Below, one piece after another: positions 44,197 through 52,617 of a DNA stretch of 64,000 bases. Source of the stretch: Roseiflexus sp. (GTDB taxonomy: Bacteria; Chloroflexota; Chloroflexia; Chloroflexales; Roseiflexaceae). The stretch is from contig JAGHYV010000006.1 of NCBI GenBank assembly GCA_017743475.1, forward strand, positions 1 through 64,000. The letters run 5' to 3'. The notes under the pieces are model-generated. The model was not told the DNA's origin, did no database searches, and saw only the letters and a program-made list of their open reading frames with translations. Made by a program: the position numbers and the translations under genes. Positions within the stretch are counted from its first letter, which is position 1. Each line of letters begins with the position of its first letter.

Positions 44197-45186
44197 CCAG
44201 AGGATCAATGCGAGCAGCCATCCCATCCAGGCAAGCACGGTTTTACCGTAGCGCGCAATGAACAACCCCGCTAGGATCACAGTTCGCGCTGCCTGCATCA
44301 CCAGGTAGGGCGCTGGTGCAACCCGCACCGTCTCGTTCCAATCGAGACTGGCAATCCGTTCCAGGTAACCAGCAGCGATACACTGTTCCAGCGTTGCAAC
44401 ATACACGATGTCGGTGCAGGCAGCTGCCAGGATCAGGTCACGCCGCAGATCATCCCAGCATAGGATTGTGTCGTCGCTGCTTGAACTTCCGACGGCAAGC
44501 GCATCAGCGGACGGACCATAGACCGCAATCAACGCACTGCCAAACCACGCTAGCGCCGCTTCGCTCAGACACATCAGCACTTCAATATCGGCAGGAAGAT
44601 CAACGATGTCGAGCGCGCGTTGCAGAAGAGTCGTGCCGACGCGCCGATCATCGGCGATCAGGGGAATCTGGTAGGCATGCACCTCGTAGCCATCACGTCG
44701 CGCCGCTGCCATCAACTCAAGATACGCTGCGCGCGCTGCCGGGAAGAGCGCATTATCACGCGCCAGCCAGATCCGCCGCATAATCTCGCGTGCACCGCTC
44801 CAACCAACGAACAGTGTATCGCTCAGCGGCGGCTCCATATCAAAGCCGACGGCGGCAAAATGCACGTTGTTCGCGCGCGCCCACGCATGGAACGCCTGAT
44901 ATGCCGCTGCAGCGCGCGGGTAATTCTGGAGATTGAACGCCAGACCTTCGTCGGCGGGCAATGTCAACCAGGCAACAACTGGAATGCCATGTGCATTGAG
45001 CAGGCGCGTCGCAGTTGCGTGGGCGTCATCGAGAACGGGCAATGCCAGCGCAATACCGTAGTTATGCGTCGCAAGCAGGTGCAACACCTCTGCGCGATCA
45101 AGCAGCTGCAGCAGTTCCGCACCGCCCGATTCGCAGAAGAAGAAAAGTTGCGGCTCCGTGTGGAACGTCGTGATCGTCGCATTCAT
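44104..45186 (-). CDS. Uncharacterised protein with TIM-barrel-like pattern and C-terminal membrane anchor
   Basis: 360 residues. Alternating strands and helices (ALALPVLDDAHATATRLLN, IPVVAWLTLPADEG, HFAAVGFDMEPPLSD, YEVHAYQIPLIADD) look like a barrel; the DMEPP segment could be a catalytic strand end of a glycosidase-like fold, but I do not recognise a family. One hydrophobic segment near residues 315-335 (VLAWMGWLLALILWL) is followed by a basic tail, suggesting a tail-anchored protein facing the cytoplasm. The 3' end overlaps the convergent TVP38-like gene by 93 bases. No strong ribosome site. Confidence 0.6.
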   Translation of the reverse strand: MNATITTFHTEPQLFFFCESGGAELLQLLDRAEVLHLLATHNYGIALALPVLDDAHATATRLLNAHGIPVVAWLTLPADEGLAFNLQNYPRAAAAYQAFHAWARANNVHFAAVGFDMEPPLSDTLFVGWSGAREIMRRIWLARDNALFPAARAAYLELMAAARRDGYEVHAYQIPLIADDRRVGTTLLQRALDIVDLPADIEVLMCLSEAALAWFGSALIAVYGPSADALAVGSSSSDDTILCWDDLRRDLILAAACTDIVYVATLEQCIAAGYLERIASLDWNETVRVAPAPYLVMQAARTVILAGLFIARYGKTVLAWMGWLLALILWLRGRRALAYPATDDRQRTNQQRDQPECQKR

Positions 45187-45259
45187 AGGCGAACCATTGT
45201 AGCACAAGCGGAAAAACTGGTATCATATGAGGAAGACCATATATCGAGAAAGCAGACTG

Positions 45260-46246
45260 ATGACGGCTATTGTTGAAACCCGTGATCTAACCCGTCGCTA
45301 TGGTTCAAATCTGGCGCTCGACCATCTGAACCTTACCATTCCCGAAGGCGCCATTTTCGGCTTTATCGGTCCAAACGGTGCTGGCAAGACTACGACAATG
45401 CGAATCCTGACGACGCTGCTGGCACCAAGCGCTGGCGAAGCGCGTGTCGCTGGCGTATCGGTCGTGAGCGACCCGCGCACCGTGCGGCGGCTTGTCGGCT
45501 TCATGCCCGATTTCTTTGGCGTCTACGACAACATGAAATCGTGGGAATATCTCGATTTCTTTGGTCGTGCCTATGGTATACCAGCGCAGCGCCGTCAGCA
45601 GTTGATCGGAGAACTGCTGGAACTGGTTGATCTGGGACACAAGCGCGACGACCTGGTGATGTCGCTATCGCGCGGCATGAAACAACGTCTGAGCCTGGCG
45701 CGTGCGATGATGCACGATCCGCAACTGCTCATTCTCGATGAACCGGCGAGCGGTCTCGATCCGCGGGCACGCATCGAGTTGCGCGAACTGCTTAAGGAGT
45801 TGCGTGCGCTCGGAAAGACGATCATGATCAGTTCCCACATCCTGACTGAACTGGCAGAAATGTGCACTCATATCGGCATTATCGAGCGTGGGAAGTTGCT
45901 CGCCGCTGGCGAGGTACAGCAGATCCTGCGTTCGATGCGCCCGCACCGCATTGTCGAGATACGCATTGTTTCCGGTGCGGCACACGCCGAAGCGATGCTG
46001 CGCACGCATCCCGATGTGCTGGAGTTGCGCCGCGAGGGGGCGCGTGACACCAAGGAAAACGAATCAGAGCCACTCGATGATGCAACAGGTCCCCATACGC
46101 TCCTGGCAGATTTTGCCGGTGACGAACATGCGCTCAGCGAGTTGCTTGCAGCGCTGGTGACAGCTGGCGTGCGCATCTCACATTTCGCCGAACAGTCTGG
46201 CGACCTGGAAGACATTTTCCTGCACGTAACCACGGGTATTGTTTAG
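45260..46246 (+). CDS. ABC transporter ATPase (ABC-2 exporter type)
   Basis: 328 residues. Walker A GPNGAGKTT, Q-loop region VGFMPDFFGVYDNMKSWEYLDFFG, signature LSRGMKQRLSLAR, Walker B LLILDEPASGLD and the His switch in MISSHIL. The C-terminal about 100 residues form the regulatory extension typical of Nod/DrrA-like ATPases, ending in LEDIFLHVT. It pairs with the ABC-2 permease starting ten nt downstream. Substrate not predictable. The ATG giving MTAIVETRDLTRRYG has GAGAAAG upstream. Confidence 0.93.
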   Translation: MTAIVETRDLTRRYGSNLALDHLNLTIPEGAIFGFIGPNGAGKTTTMRILTTLLAPSAGEARVAGVSVVSDPRTVRRLVGFMPDFFGVYDNMKSWEYLDFFGRAYGIPAQRRQQLIGELLELVDLGHKRDDLVMSLSRGMKQRLSLARAMMHDPQLLILDEPASGLDPRARIELRELLKELRALGKTIMISSHILTELAEMCTHIGIIERGKLLAAGEVQQILRSMRPHRIVEIRIVSGAAHAEAMLRTHPDVLELRREGARDTKENESEPLDDATGPHTLLADFAGDEHALSELLAALVTAGVRISHFAEQSGDLEDIFLHVTTGIV

Positions 46247-46256
46247 GGTAACGCAT

Positions 46257-47198
46257 ATGCCGGAACTCAACCCGATCCTGATTAGGGATCTCCGCAGCAG
46301 AATGCGAGGTGCACGCGCCTACATTCTGTTAACGATCTACCTGACGATCCTTGCTGGCGTCTCTCTCTTACTCTATGTGGCAATTGCTGGAAGCGTCGGC
46401 AGTGACCTCAACGCCGGGCGTGAGATTGGTCGTGCGCTGTTTTTCACGATTGCGACGGTGGCGCTGATCGAAGTCTGCCTGATTACGCCGGTGCTAACAT
46501 CCGGCAGCATTGCCGGTGAGAAGGAGCGTCAGACCTATGATCTCCTTATCGCCTCGCTCCTCACTCCCTGGCAGATCGTGTGGGGGAAACTGGCATCGGC
46601 GCTCGCATTCGCGCTACTGCTGATACTTGCGGTTGTGCCAGTGATGAGTCTGGCTTTTCTGTTTGGCGGAGTTGGATTGACTGAAGTGCTCATTGCGATC
46701 GTCGGTCTGGTGGCGACCGCCATCCTGTACGCCGCCATCGGGCTCTTCTGGTCGGCACTGATGCAAAGCTCACTGGGAGCGACCAGTTTCGCCATTGGCA
46801 CAGTGATTGTCATTCTGCTTGGCATCCCGTTTCTGATCGTTATTGTTACTCTGATCCTGGAACCCAGCGCGCTATCGAGACTGCTGGAATCGCTCTGGTT
46901 CATCTACATCAGCCGGCTATTCATCTCCTTGCATCCCTTCATTGCGCTTGGAACAACGGCATCACAACTCTCAAGCGGCGAGAGTCCTTTCTTCGAGGTT
47001 GTGCGAACAGGTACAGCAAATGTCGTGGTACTCAGTCCATGGCTGCTGTATGCGATCCTTTCACTGATCGCAACGGTGATTCTGGTTGCGTCGAGTGTAC
47101 GACACATCCATCCAGTGCAACCGGAGTCTGCCAGGCGCAGGCGCGCCCGTTCGCAGGACCGTCAGGACGTGCTAGGGGAACGGGTCAGCAAACGGTAA
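46257..47198 (+). CDS. ABC-2 type permease
   Basis: 313 residues with six hydrophobic segments. The opening ELNPILIRDLRSRMRGARAYILL and the mid-protein LTSGSIAGEKERQTYDLLIASLLTPWQIVWGKL are typical of ABC-2 permeases (EKERQT(L/Y)xLL(L/I)ASPL motif). It makes the channel for the upstream ATPase. Its last 37 bases overlap the 3' end of the convergent flippase-like gene. Confidence 0.9.
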   Translation: MPELNPILIRDLRSRMRGARAYILLTIYLTILAGVSLLLYVAIAGSVGSDLNAGREIGRALFFTIATVALIEVCLITPVLTSGSIAGEKERQTYDLLIASLLTPWQIVWGKLASALAFALLLILAVVPVMSLAFLFGGVGLTEVLIAIVGLVATAILYAAIGLFWSALMQSSLGATSFAIGTVIVILLGIPFLIVIVTLILEPSALSRLLESLWFIYISRLFISLHPFIALGTTASQLSSGESPFFEVVRTGTANVVVLSPWLLYAILSLIATVILVASSVRHIHPVQPESARRRRARSQDRQDVLGERVSKR

Positions 47199-48199
47199 CA
47201 GATCATTCCGACGGGGAGCATCATCCAGAAACTGATCAGGCGGAACAGAATAGCAGCGCCCAGCGCAGCTTCGAGGGGCACCCCCTGGGCATGGAGCGCA
47301 ACAGTCAGTGCAGCTTCAACAGTCCCACCACCGCCAGGCAGCAGAGTAAAGACGCTGACAATCAGTGTCAGACCATAGGCTGCAAACATCGCCGCAACCG
47401 GCGGATCGGCGCCGAGACTGTGGAGAATCGCCAGTAGCGCCAGACTGTGGCAGCAAAAGACGAGCAACTGCAGCCCGACCAGCATAACAATGCGGCGAGG
47501 CTGCTCCAGAACAAGGCGTCGGCTGGCAAGAATTTCATCGACCGCCTGGGTCACCTGGGCAGCAGTCAGTACCGGACCAAACAGGCGATTGACGATGCGT
47601 TTCAGACGCAACGCCCACTGCTGAAGTATTGCATCGGGGCGTGACGCAACGTAGATGGCACCGCTCATCACTCCCAGCGCTACCGCCAGTGCACCGTAAC
47701 TTACTGATGCGCCGCTCAGCCCAGACGTAATCAGCAGATAGAGCAGCCCATAAGTGAACGCCATCAGCACGGCGCCGTTCCAGCTCAACAACTCCATCCC
47801 TGCAACCATAGCCACGCTGCCGACCGGAAAACCGCGCCGACGGAGACTGGCGACCAGAAATGCGTATGCACCTACACTCCCGGCAGGGATCGCCTGGTTG
47901 ATCAGGATGGTCACCATCGCAGCAGCAGTCAACCACCAGAACCTGGCGCGATGACCAAGCATCGCCAGCACGCGCCCATAGATCTGTCCCGCACACACAA
48001 AGCCCATTAAGACTGCGCCAAACGCCAACACGAGGTAATGCAGGCGCACGTTACGCAGCAGCACAAAAGCCTTGATCACCTCTTCGCGGTTGAGGTACGC
48101 CATTGCCACGATAGCTGCCAGTAAGAGCAGCCCAATGATGGCGCCCCAGGGAGTACGTCGAAGCTGCGCTGTTTTCGTACTGATAAGACACCTCCGCAA
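47162..48199 (-). CDS. Lysylphosphatidylglycerol synthase TM-region/YbhN-like flippase-type protein
   Basis: 345 residues, about eight hydrophobic segments. Conserved family parts: INQAIPAGSVGAYAFLVASLRRRGF, AMVAGMELLSWNGAVLM and TLLPGGGGTVEAALTVAL. The family forms the lipid-flipping membrane domain of MprF, and stand-alone copies are usually of unknown substrate. It lies 12 nt after the E1-beta stop on the same strand, so is probably in the operon with the dehydrogenase subunits, an unusual partnership. The 3' end overlaps the ABC-2 permease gene. Confidence 0.85.
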   Translation of the reverse strand: MRRCLISTKTAQLRRTPWGAIIGLLLLAAIVAMAYLNREEVIKAFVLLRNVRLHYLVLAFGAVLMGFVCAGQIYGRVLAMLGHRARFWWLTAAAMVTILINQAIPAGSVGAYAFLVASLRRRGFPVGSVAMVAGMELLSWNGAVLMAFTYGLLYLLITSGLSGASVSYGALAVALGVMSGAIYVASRPDAILQQWALRLKRIVNRLFGPVLTAAQVTQAVDEILASRRLVLEQPRRIVMLVGLQLLVFCCHSLALLAILHSLGADPPVAAMFAAYGLTLIVSVFTLLPGGGGTVEAALTVALHAQGVPLEAALGAAILFRLISFWMMLPVGMICYRLLTRSPSTS

Positions 48200-48211
48200 C
48201 GCGGAATACGT

Positions 48212-49195
48212 TCAGTAGCGTGCCAGGTCACGCATTGCCGCCGCAATTTTCTGCGGGTTCAGCATAAAATGATCTTCAAGCGGATCGGCAAATGGCGCGG
48301 CGAACAGATCGGGAGATGCAAGGCGCCGCACTGGCGCGTCCAGGTATTCGAACGCATGCTCGGCAATGATTGCGGCAATCTCTCCTCCAATGCCACCGGT
48401 CAGCACGTCCTCATGCACAATCAACGCCCGCCCGGTCTTCTCAACCGACGCTAGAATCGCCGCGCGATCAAGCGGCGCCAGGGTGCGCAGATCAATGACT
48501 TCGGCATCGATCCCTTCAGCAGCAAGTTGTTCCGCCGCAGTCAGGGCGTAGTGCACCATCAAACCATAACTGAACACACTCATATCAGCGCCACTCCGGC
48601 GCACTACTGCCTTGCCGATCGGTTCGTGGTAGATCCCTTCCGGCACCTCGCCGCGCACCGAGCGGTAGAGTTGTTTGTGCTCGAAGAAGATCACCGGGTC
48701 CGGGTCATGAATCGCGGCGATCAGCAAGCCTTTGGCATCGGCAGGCGTTGACGGGATGACGACCTTGATTCCAGGCGTGCTGGTAAACAGGCGCTCGACG
48801 CTCTGCGAATGGTAGAGCGCGCCATGAATGCCAGCGCCAAACGGGGCACGGACGACAATTGGGCAGCTCCAATCACCATTTGAACGGTACCGGAGACGCG
48901 CTGCCTCGTTAAGAATCTGATCGATAGCCGGATAAATATAGTCGGCGAACTGAATCTCGGCAATCGGCAGCAGACCGTGGATTGCAGCACCAATTGCAAC
49001 TCCCACAATAGCGCACTCGGCAATCGGCATATCGATCACACGGCGTTCGCCAAAACGCGCCAGTAACCCTTCAGTCGCCAGAAAGACGCCACCTCTGACA
49101 GCGACATCCTCACCAAGGACGATGATCCGGTCATCAGCTGCCATAGCATCGTGCATCGCCGACCGGATTGCTTCGAGAAATGTCATGACAGGCAT
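48212..49195 (-). CDS. 2-oxoacid dehydrogenase E1 component, beta subunit
   Basis: 327 residues. Thiamine-dependent E1-beta pattern: VLGEDVAVRGGVFLATEGLL, IDMPIAECAIVGVAIGAAIHGL, RAPFGAGIHGALYHSQSVERL and VIDLRTLAPLDRAAI. With the upstream alpha subunit it forms a heterotetramer that decarboxylates pyruvate, a branched-chain 2-oxoacid or acetoin; the exact substrate is open. The start is uncertain: GTG at 49204, ATG at 49195 or ATG at 49186, none with a strong ribosome site. I used the middle one. E2 and E3 genes are not in the window. Confidence 0.92.
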   Translation of the reverse strand: MPVMTFLEAIRSAMHDAMAADDRIIVLGEDVAVRGGVFLATEGLLARFGERRVIDMPIAECAIVGVAIGAAIHGLLPIAEIQFADYIYPAIDQILNEAARLRYRSNGDWSCPIVVRAPFGAGIHGALYHSQSVERLFTSTPGIKVVIPSTPADAKGLLIAAIHDPDPVIFFEHKQLYRSVRGEVPEGIYHEPIGKAVVRRSGADMSVFSYGLMVHYALTAAEQLAAEGIDAEVIDLRTLAPLDRAAILASVEKTGRALIVHEDVLTGGIGGEIAAIIAEHAFEYLDAPVRRLASPDLFAAPFADPLEDHFMLNPQKIAAAMRDLARY

Positions 49196-49225
49196 ACGCG
49201 GCACTCACACCACTCTGGGCAGGCG

Positions 49226-50230
49226 TTATCCGTATACATGATCGGCAATACTTTCAATCGATGGCCAGGGCGCTGCAAGTGCAGCATCAGTAGCGGCATC
49301 GACTTCAGCGCGCACCTCACGCCGCATCGCCTCGATCTCGTCGTGGGTGATGATCCCGTGTTCCACCAGGTAGTGTTCGAAGCGCTTGATCGGATCACGC
49401 GCGCGCCAGGCTTCAACCTCTTCTGATTTGCGGTAGCGGCGATCATCATCGGCACTGGTATGGGGACGAAGACGGTATGTTTTGCATTCGAGCAACGTTG
49501 GACCACCGCCGTTACGTGCCCGTTCCATCGCCTGATGCGCAGCTTCGTATACTGCAAAGACATCATTGCCATCGACAACGACCCCGTGCATACCATACCC
49601 TGCCGCCTTTGTAGCGACATTTGGCACTGGAACTTCCTTGTTCACCGGAACCGAAATCGCGTACTGATTGTTCTCGCAGACAAAGACTGCTGGCAATTGA
49701 TAGATCCCGGCAACGGTCAACCCTTCGTGCCATGCCCCTTCAGCCGTTGCACCCTCGCCAAAGAGCCCCATAACCGCGATGTCCTGCTCGCCCTTAACAC
49801 GGAATGCCAGCGCAATACCTGCCACGTGAACCAGGTGGCTTCCCACCGAACTGGATCCGCTGACAATACGAAGACGACGACTGCTAAAATGCCCGAACAT
49901 CTGTCGCCCGCCACTCGATGGATCGTCTCGCCGCGCCATTGCGTGCAATAGAATATCCAGTATCGACTGACCGAGCGCCATCACCAATGTCATATCACGG
50001 TAGTACGGTACCACGTAATCGTGACCCACGCGAATAGCCCATGCGCATCCCAGTTGGGTTGCTTCGTGACCTGCCGGGGTCACGACGAAGTGGGCGCGTC
50101 CCTGACGATTGAGCAACCAGAGCCGGTCATCGGTTTCACGCGAGGCGATCATGGTGCGCAAACCGGAAATCAACCGTTGGCGGCTCAGTCCCAGGCGAAT
50201 GTGGGGAGGAACCTCGTGCGCTTCTTCCAT
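49226..50230 (-). CDS. 2-oxoacid dehydrogenase E1 component, alpha subunit
   Basis: 334 residues. The thiamine diphosphate motif runs from GLFGEGATAEG to FVCENNQYAIS (GDG-x-NN pattern, here GEG...NN). The phospho-loop-like RLRPHTSADDDRRYR and the start FVVTPAGHEATQLGCAWAI fit branched-chain-type E1-alpha. It forms the active site with the beta subunit encoded 30 nt downstream. Start MEEAHEVPPHIR is behind GGTGAGG. The upstream histidine kinase ends 34 nt before it. Confidence 0.93.
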   Translation of the reverse strand: MEEAHEVPPHIRLGLSRQRLISGLRTMIASRETDDRLWLLNRQGRAHFVVTPAGHEATQLGCAWAIRVGHDYVVPYYRDMTLVMALGQSILDILLHAMARRDDPSSGGRQMFGHFSSRRLRIVSGSSSVGSHLVHVAGIALAFRVKGEQDIAVMGLFGEGATAEGAWHEGLTVAGIYQLPAVFVCENNQYAISVPVNKEVPVPNVATKAAGYGMHGVVVDGNDVFAVYEAAHQAMERARNGGGPTLLECKTYRLRPHTSADDDRRYRKSEEVEAWRARDPIKRFEHYLVEHGIITHDEIEAMRREVRAEVDAATDAALAAPWPSIESIADHVYG

Positions 50231-50264
50231 ATCCTCACCACCTGATATATTATACCCAGTCTCA

Positions 50265-51899
50265 TCATGTAAGCGGTACGCGCAATTCGACCGTCGTGCC
50301 TTCCCCTTCCGCCGAGCGGATCCGGCACTCACCGCCGATCAGACGTGCGCGCTCGCGCATATTCAGCAAACCGAGCGATCCACGGGTATTGTAACTCGAT
50401 TCGACTGCCGCAAGGTTGAAACCCCGCCCCCGATCGCGCACGCTGGCAACCAGATATCCTTCTTCCAGATAGAGATAGATGACTACTTCATCAGTGTGCG
50501 CATGTTTGCGCGCATTGTTCACCGCCTCCTGAATGATAATGAAAATCGCGCCTTCAATTTCGACCGGCAAACGTGGAATGCCTGGTGGCGCTTCGAGACG
50601 AAGTCTCATCTTGCCTGCTGGATCACGGAAGCGCGCCACGTACTGTTGCAACGTCGCCAGTAACCCCTGCGTTTCGAGGCCAAGCGGGCGAAGTTCGAAG
50701 AGCAGGGTGCGAATATCGTAAGCTGTCTTCTGCACAAGATCGGCAAGCACGTTCAGTTCGCTTTCGACCCGTTCCGGCATCGCGCGCAGCAATTTTTTGA
50801 TGAACTCGATATTCATTGCTATTGCAGCGATGCTCTGGGTCGGACCGTCGTGCAGATCGCGCGCAATTGCCGCCCGCACCTCCGCTTCCTTAGCGAGCAA
50901 CCGTTCGTGTTCCTCCTTCAAGTGACGCACCAGACGGGCATTTTCGACCGCGATCGCGGCCTGGGTAGCCAGCGTTGTCAGCAGGCGCAGGTCCCGTTCA
51001 TTGAAAGGAGTGCCGTCGCGCTTGTTGAGCACCTGCATCACCCCAACGACGCGGTCGCCAATGCGCATCGGCGCGCAAAGGATCTGGCGCGTCACAAAAT
51101 CGATATCACGCGCCACCCCATCGAACCAGCGCGGGTCATGTTCGACATCGTTGACGATCTGACCGATGCCATTCGTTGCTACCCAACCGGCGATGCCACG
51201 ATCAAGCGGAATACGAAACTCACGTTGTTCACCGCTGTGAGGATCTGGCAGTTCGAGCACCAATTCGCGCGTTTGCTCATCGAGGAGCATGATCGAACAG
51301 CGCTCGGCACCCATAGCCTGCGGCACCTGGTTGCGAATGTCATTGAGCAGGCTGGGGAGATCGAGGTTACTTGCCAGTGCTTGCCCAACCTGGTAGAGCA
51401 GGTGCAGTTCACGCAGATCCTGTTCAGCGCGGCGCAGGCGCGCCAGTTTATCAGCTTCTCCGCCGATGGCGCGCACTAGCAGCATGGCCAGGTCGTCATC
51501 TGGTACAGGCGACGGATGCTCTGTGTCCGTGTCAAGAATGACCAGGTGGAGCAGACCGACAGTGTGCGAACCGCTCGAGAGCGGAAGTTCGAGCAGTTTG
51601 CGTTCGTCATCAAGCGTGTAGTATCCGATCGTCGGTTCGCGCCCCTCTTCGCGGCGGGCAAAGGTTTCGCGCGCTTCGGCGATTAAGGCGCCAGCCTCAG
51701 CATCAATGATGCCATGTTGCAGGCGGATAACCTCGCCATGTGGGGCATGGTAAAGCAATGCTCCTCCCTGAGCAGGCCAGAGAGCGACAAGACGTTCCAG
51801 TGATGCCTGGAGCAGTTCATGCACGTCCTGATGCCCTCCAGCCGAAATGAGTTGCCCCAGGGTTTGCAATTGACGCTGATCAACAAGCAGCGGCGCCAT
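50265..51899 (-). CDS. GAF-domain sensor histidine kinase (NarX/DesK-like)
   Basis: 544 residues, no membrane segment. Two GAF domains: about 30-150 (diverged) and about 175-325 (LGRALASNLDLPSLL-like opening, here VGQALASNLDLPSLL; MQVLNKRDGTPFNERD at its end). The HisKA_3 dimerisation part has phospho-acceptor His350 in AIARDLHDGPTQSIA. The ATPase has QEAVNNARKHAHTDEV and RDRGRGFN. It probably senses a soluble ligand or redox signal. No response regulator is adjacent. It is the first gene of a probable operon with E1-alpha and E1-beta. The chosen ATG has GAGG upstream. Confidence 0.9.
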   Translation of the reverse strand: MAPLLVDQRQLQTLGQLISAGGHQDVHELLQASLERLVALWPAQGGALLYHAPHGEVIRLQHGIIDAEAGALIAEARETFARREEGREPTIGYYTLDDERKLLELPLSSGSHTVGLLHLVILDTDTEHPSPVPDDDLAMLLVRAIGGEADKLARLRRAEQDLRELHLLYQVGQALASNLDLPSLLNDIRNQVPQAMGAERCSIMLLDEQTRELVLELPDPHSGEQREFRIPLDRGIAGWVATNGIGQIVNDVEHDPRWFDGVARDIDFVTRQILCAPMRIGDRVVGVMQVLNKRDGTPFNERDLRLLTTLATQAAIAVENARLVRHLKEEHERLLAKEAEVRAAIARDLHDGPTQSIAAIAMNIEFIKKLLRAMPERVESELNVLADLVQKTAYDIRTLLFELRPLGLETQGLLATLQQYVARFRDPAGKMRLRLEAPPGIPRLPVEIEGAIFIIIQEAVNNARKHAHTDEVVIYLYLEEGYLVASVRDRGRGFNLAAVESSYNTRGSLGLLNMRERARLIGGECRIRSAEGEGTTVELRVPLT

Positions 51900-52047
51900 A
51901 GCGGACCTCGCAGCGGTAACATGTTTCGTACTGTACGGCATTGGATGATCTCTGTCAATGCCGCACATCTTCATATATCATACATCATATCGGAAGAGTA
52001 TGGTTGCCAGCGGTGCAAACTCTGGTACACTGATGCATACACCGTGC

Positions 52048-52610
52048 ACTATCGCTAATGAAGATTGTGGAGTATAAACCGGTATTCGTGCCGCTGTAGG
52101 GCTAATGATCTAGCACCCAATCCGGTATCTCTGACTAGCCGTGGGGCTAATGGAGATTGAGAACTTATTGCAGTTCTCACAAAGGTTGAACCTGGTGGAA
52201 AAGGTTAAACACTCCTGGGAATGGCGCGTCCCACGCGATGACCGAAATACATTTTGGTCTACACTCTGCCGGAAGCTGGCGTCTGGTGCAACACGGCAGG
52301 CCTAGACAGGGGTTGACGTCGGTATACTGGACTAGCCTTCGGGATAATGGAGATTGAAAACTTAATCTGGTATGCGCTTCTTGCCATCGGGCTAAAGCCC
52401 TCGGCTATGTAATGCAAAGCCTGCCTGCGTGGGCCATACCGGCCTTAATTCTTGAAATTCACAAGCCCTCGGCTATAGAATGCGAAGCCTGCCTGCGCGG
52501 GCAAGAGCGAAGTACTCAACAACCATATAGCGCTCCGTCGTCTTGCTACTGCCAGCAAAGCAGTCGTATCTCATCCAGTGTAAGTCTTTCACACATTCGC
52601 TAGAAGCAGG
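52048..52610. repeat. Repeat-rich intergenic region with nested MITE relic
   Basis: Two imperfect 35-nt direct repeats (52133-52167 and 52330-52364), beginning GACTAGCC and ending with the TAATGGAGATTGA-AACTTA segment, flank the MITE relic. Two 40-nt repeats beginning AAGCCCTCGGCTAT (52395-52434 and 52463-52502, 36 of 40 identical) follow. No gene was found in this stretch of about 700 nt. Confidence 0.8.
52167..52327. mobile_element. Diverged relative of the 174-bp MITE, opposite orientation
   Basis: The reverse complement of 1041-1214 matches here over about 150 nt, for example TTCTCACAAAGGTTGAACCTG, CACTCCTGGGAATGGCGCG and GATGACCGAAATA segments (short gaps between). The left terminal repeat survives as TTGCAGTTCTCA; the right end has diverged after GGTTGACGTC, so the terminal repeat is lost. 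It is an old, immobile copy. Confidence 0.78.
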
Positions 52611-52617
52611 TGAAACG

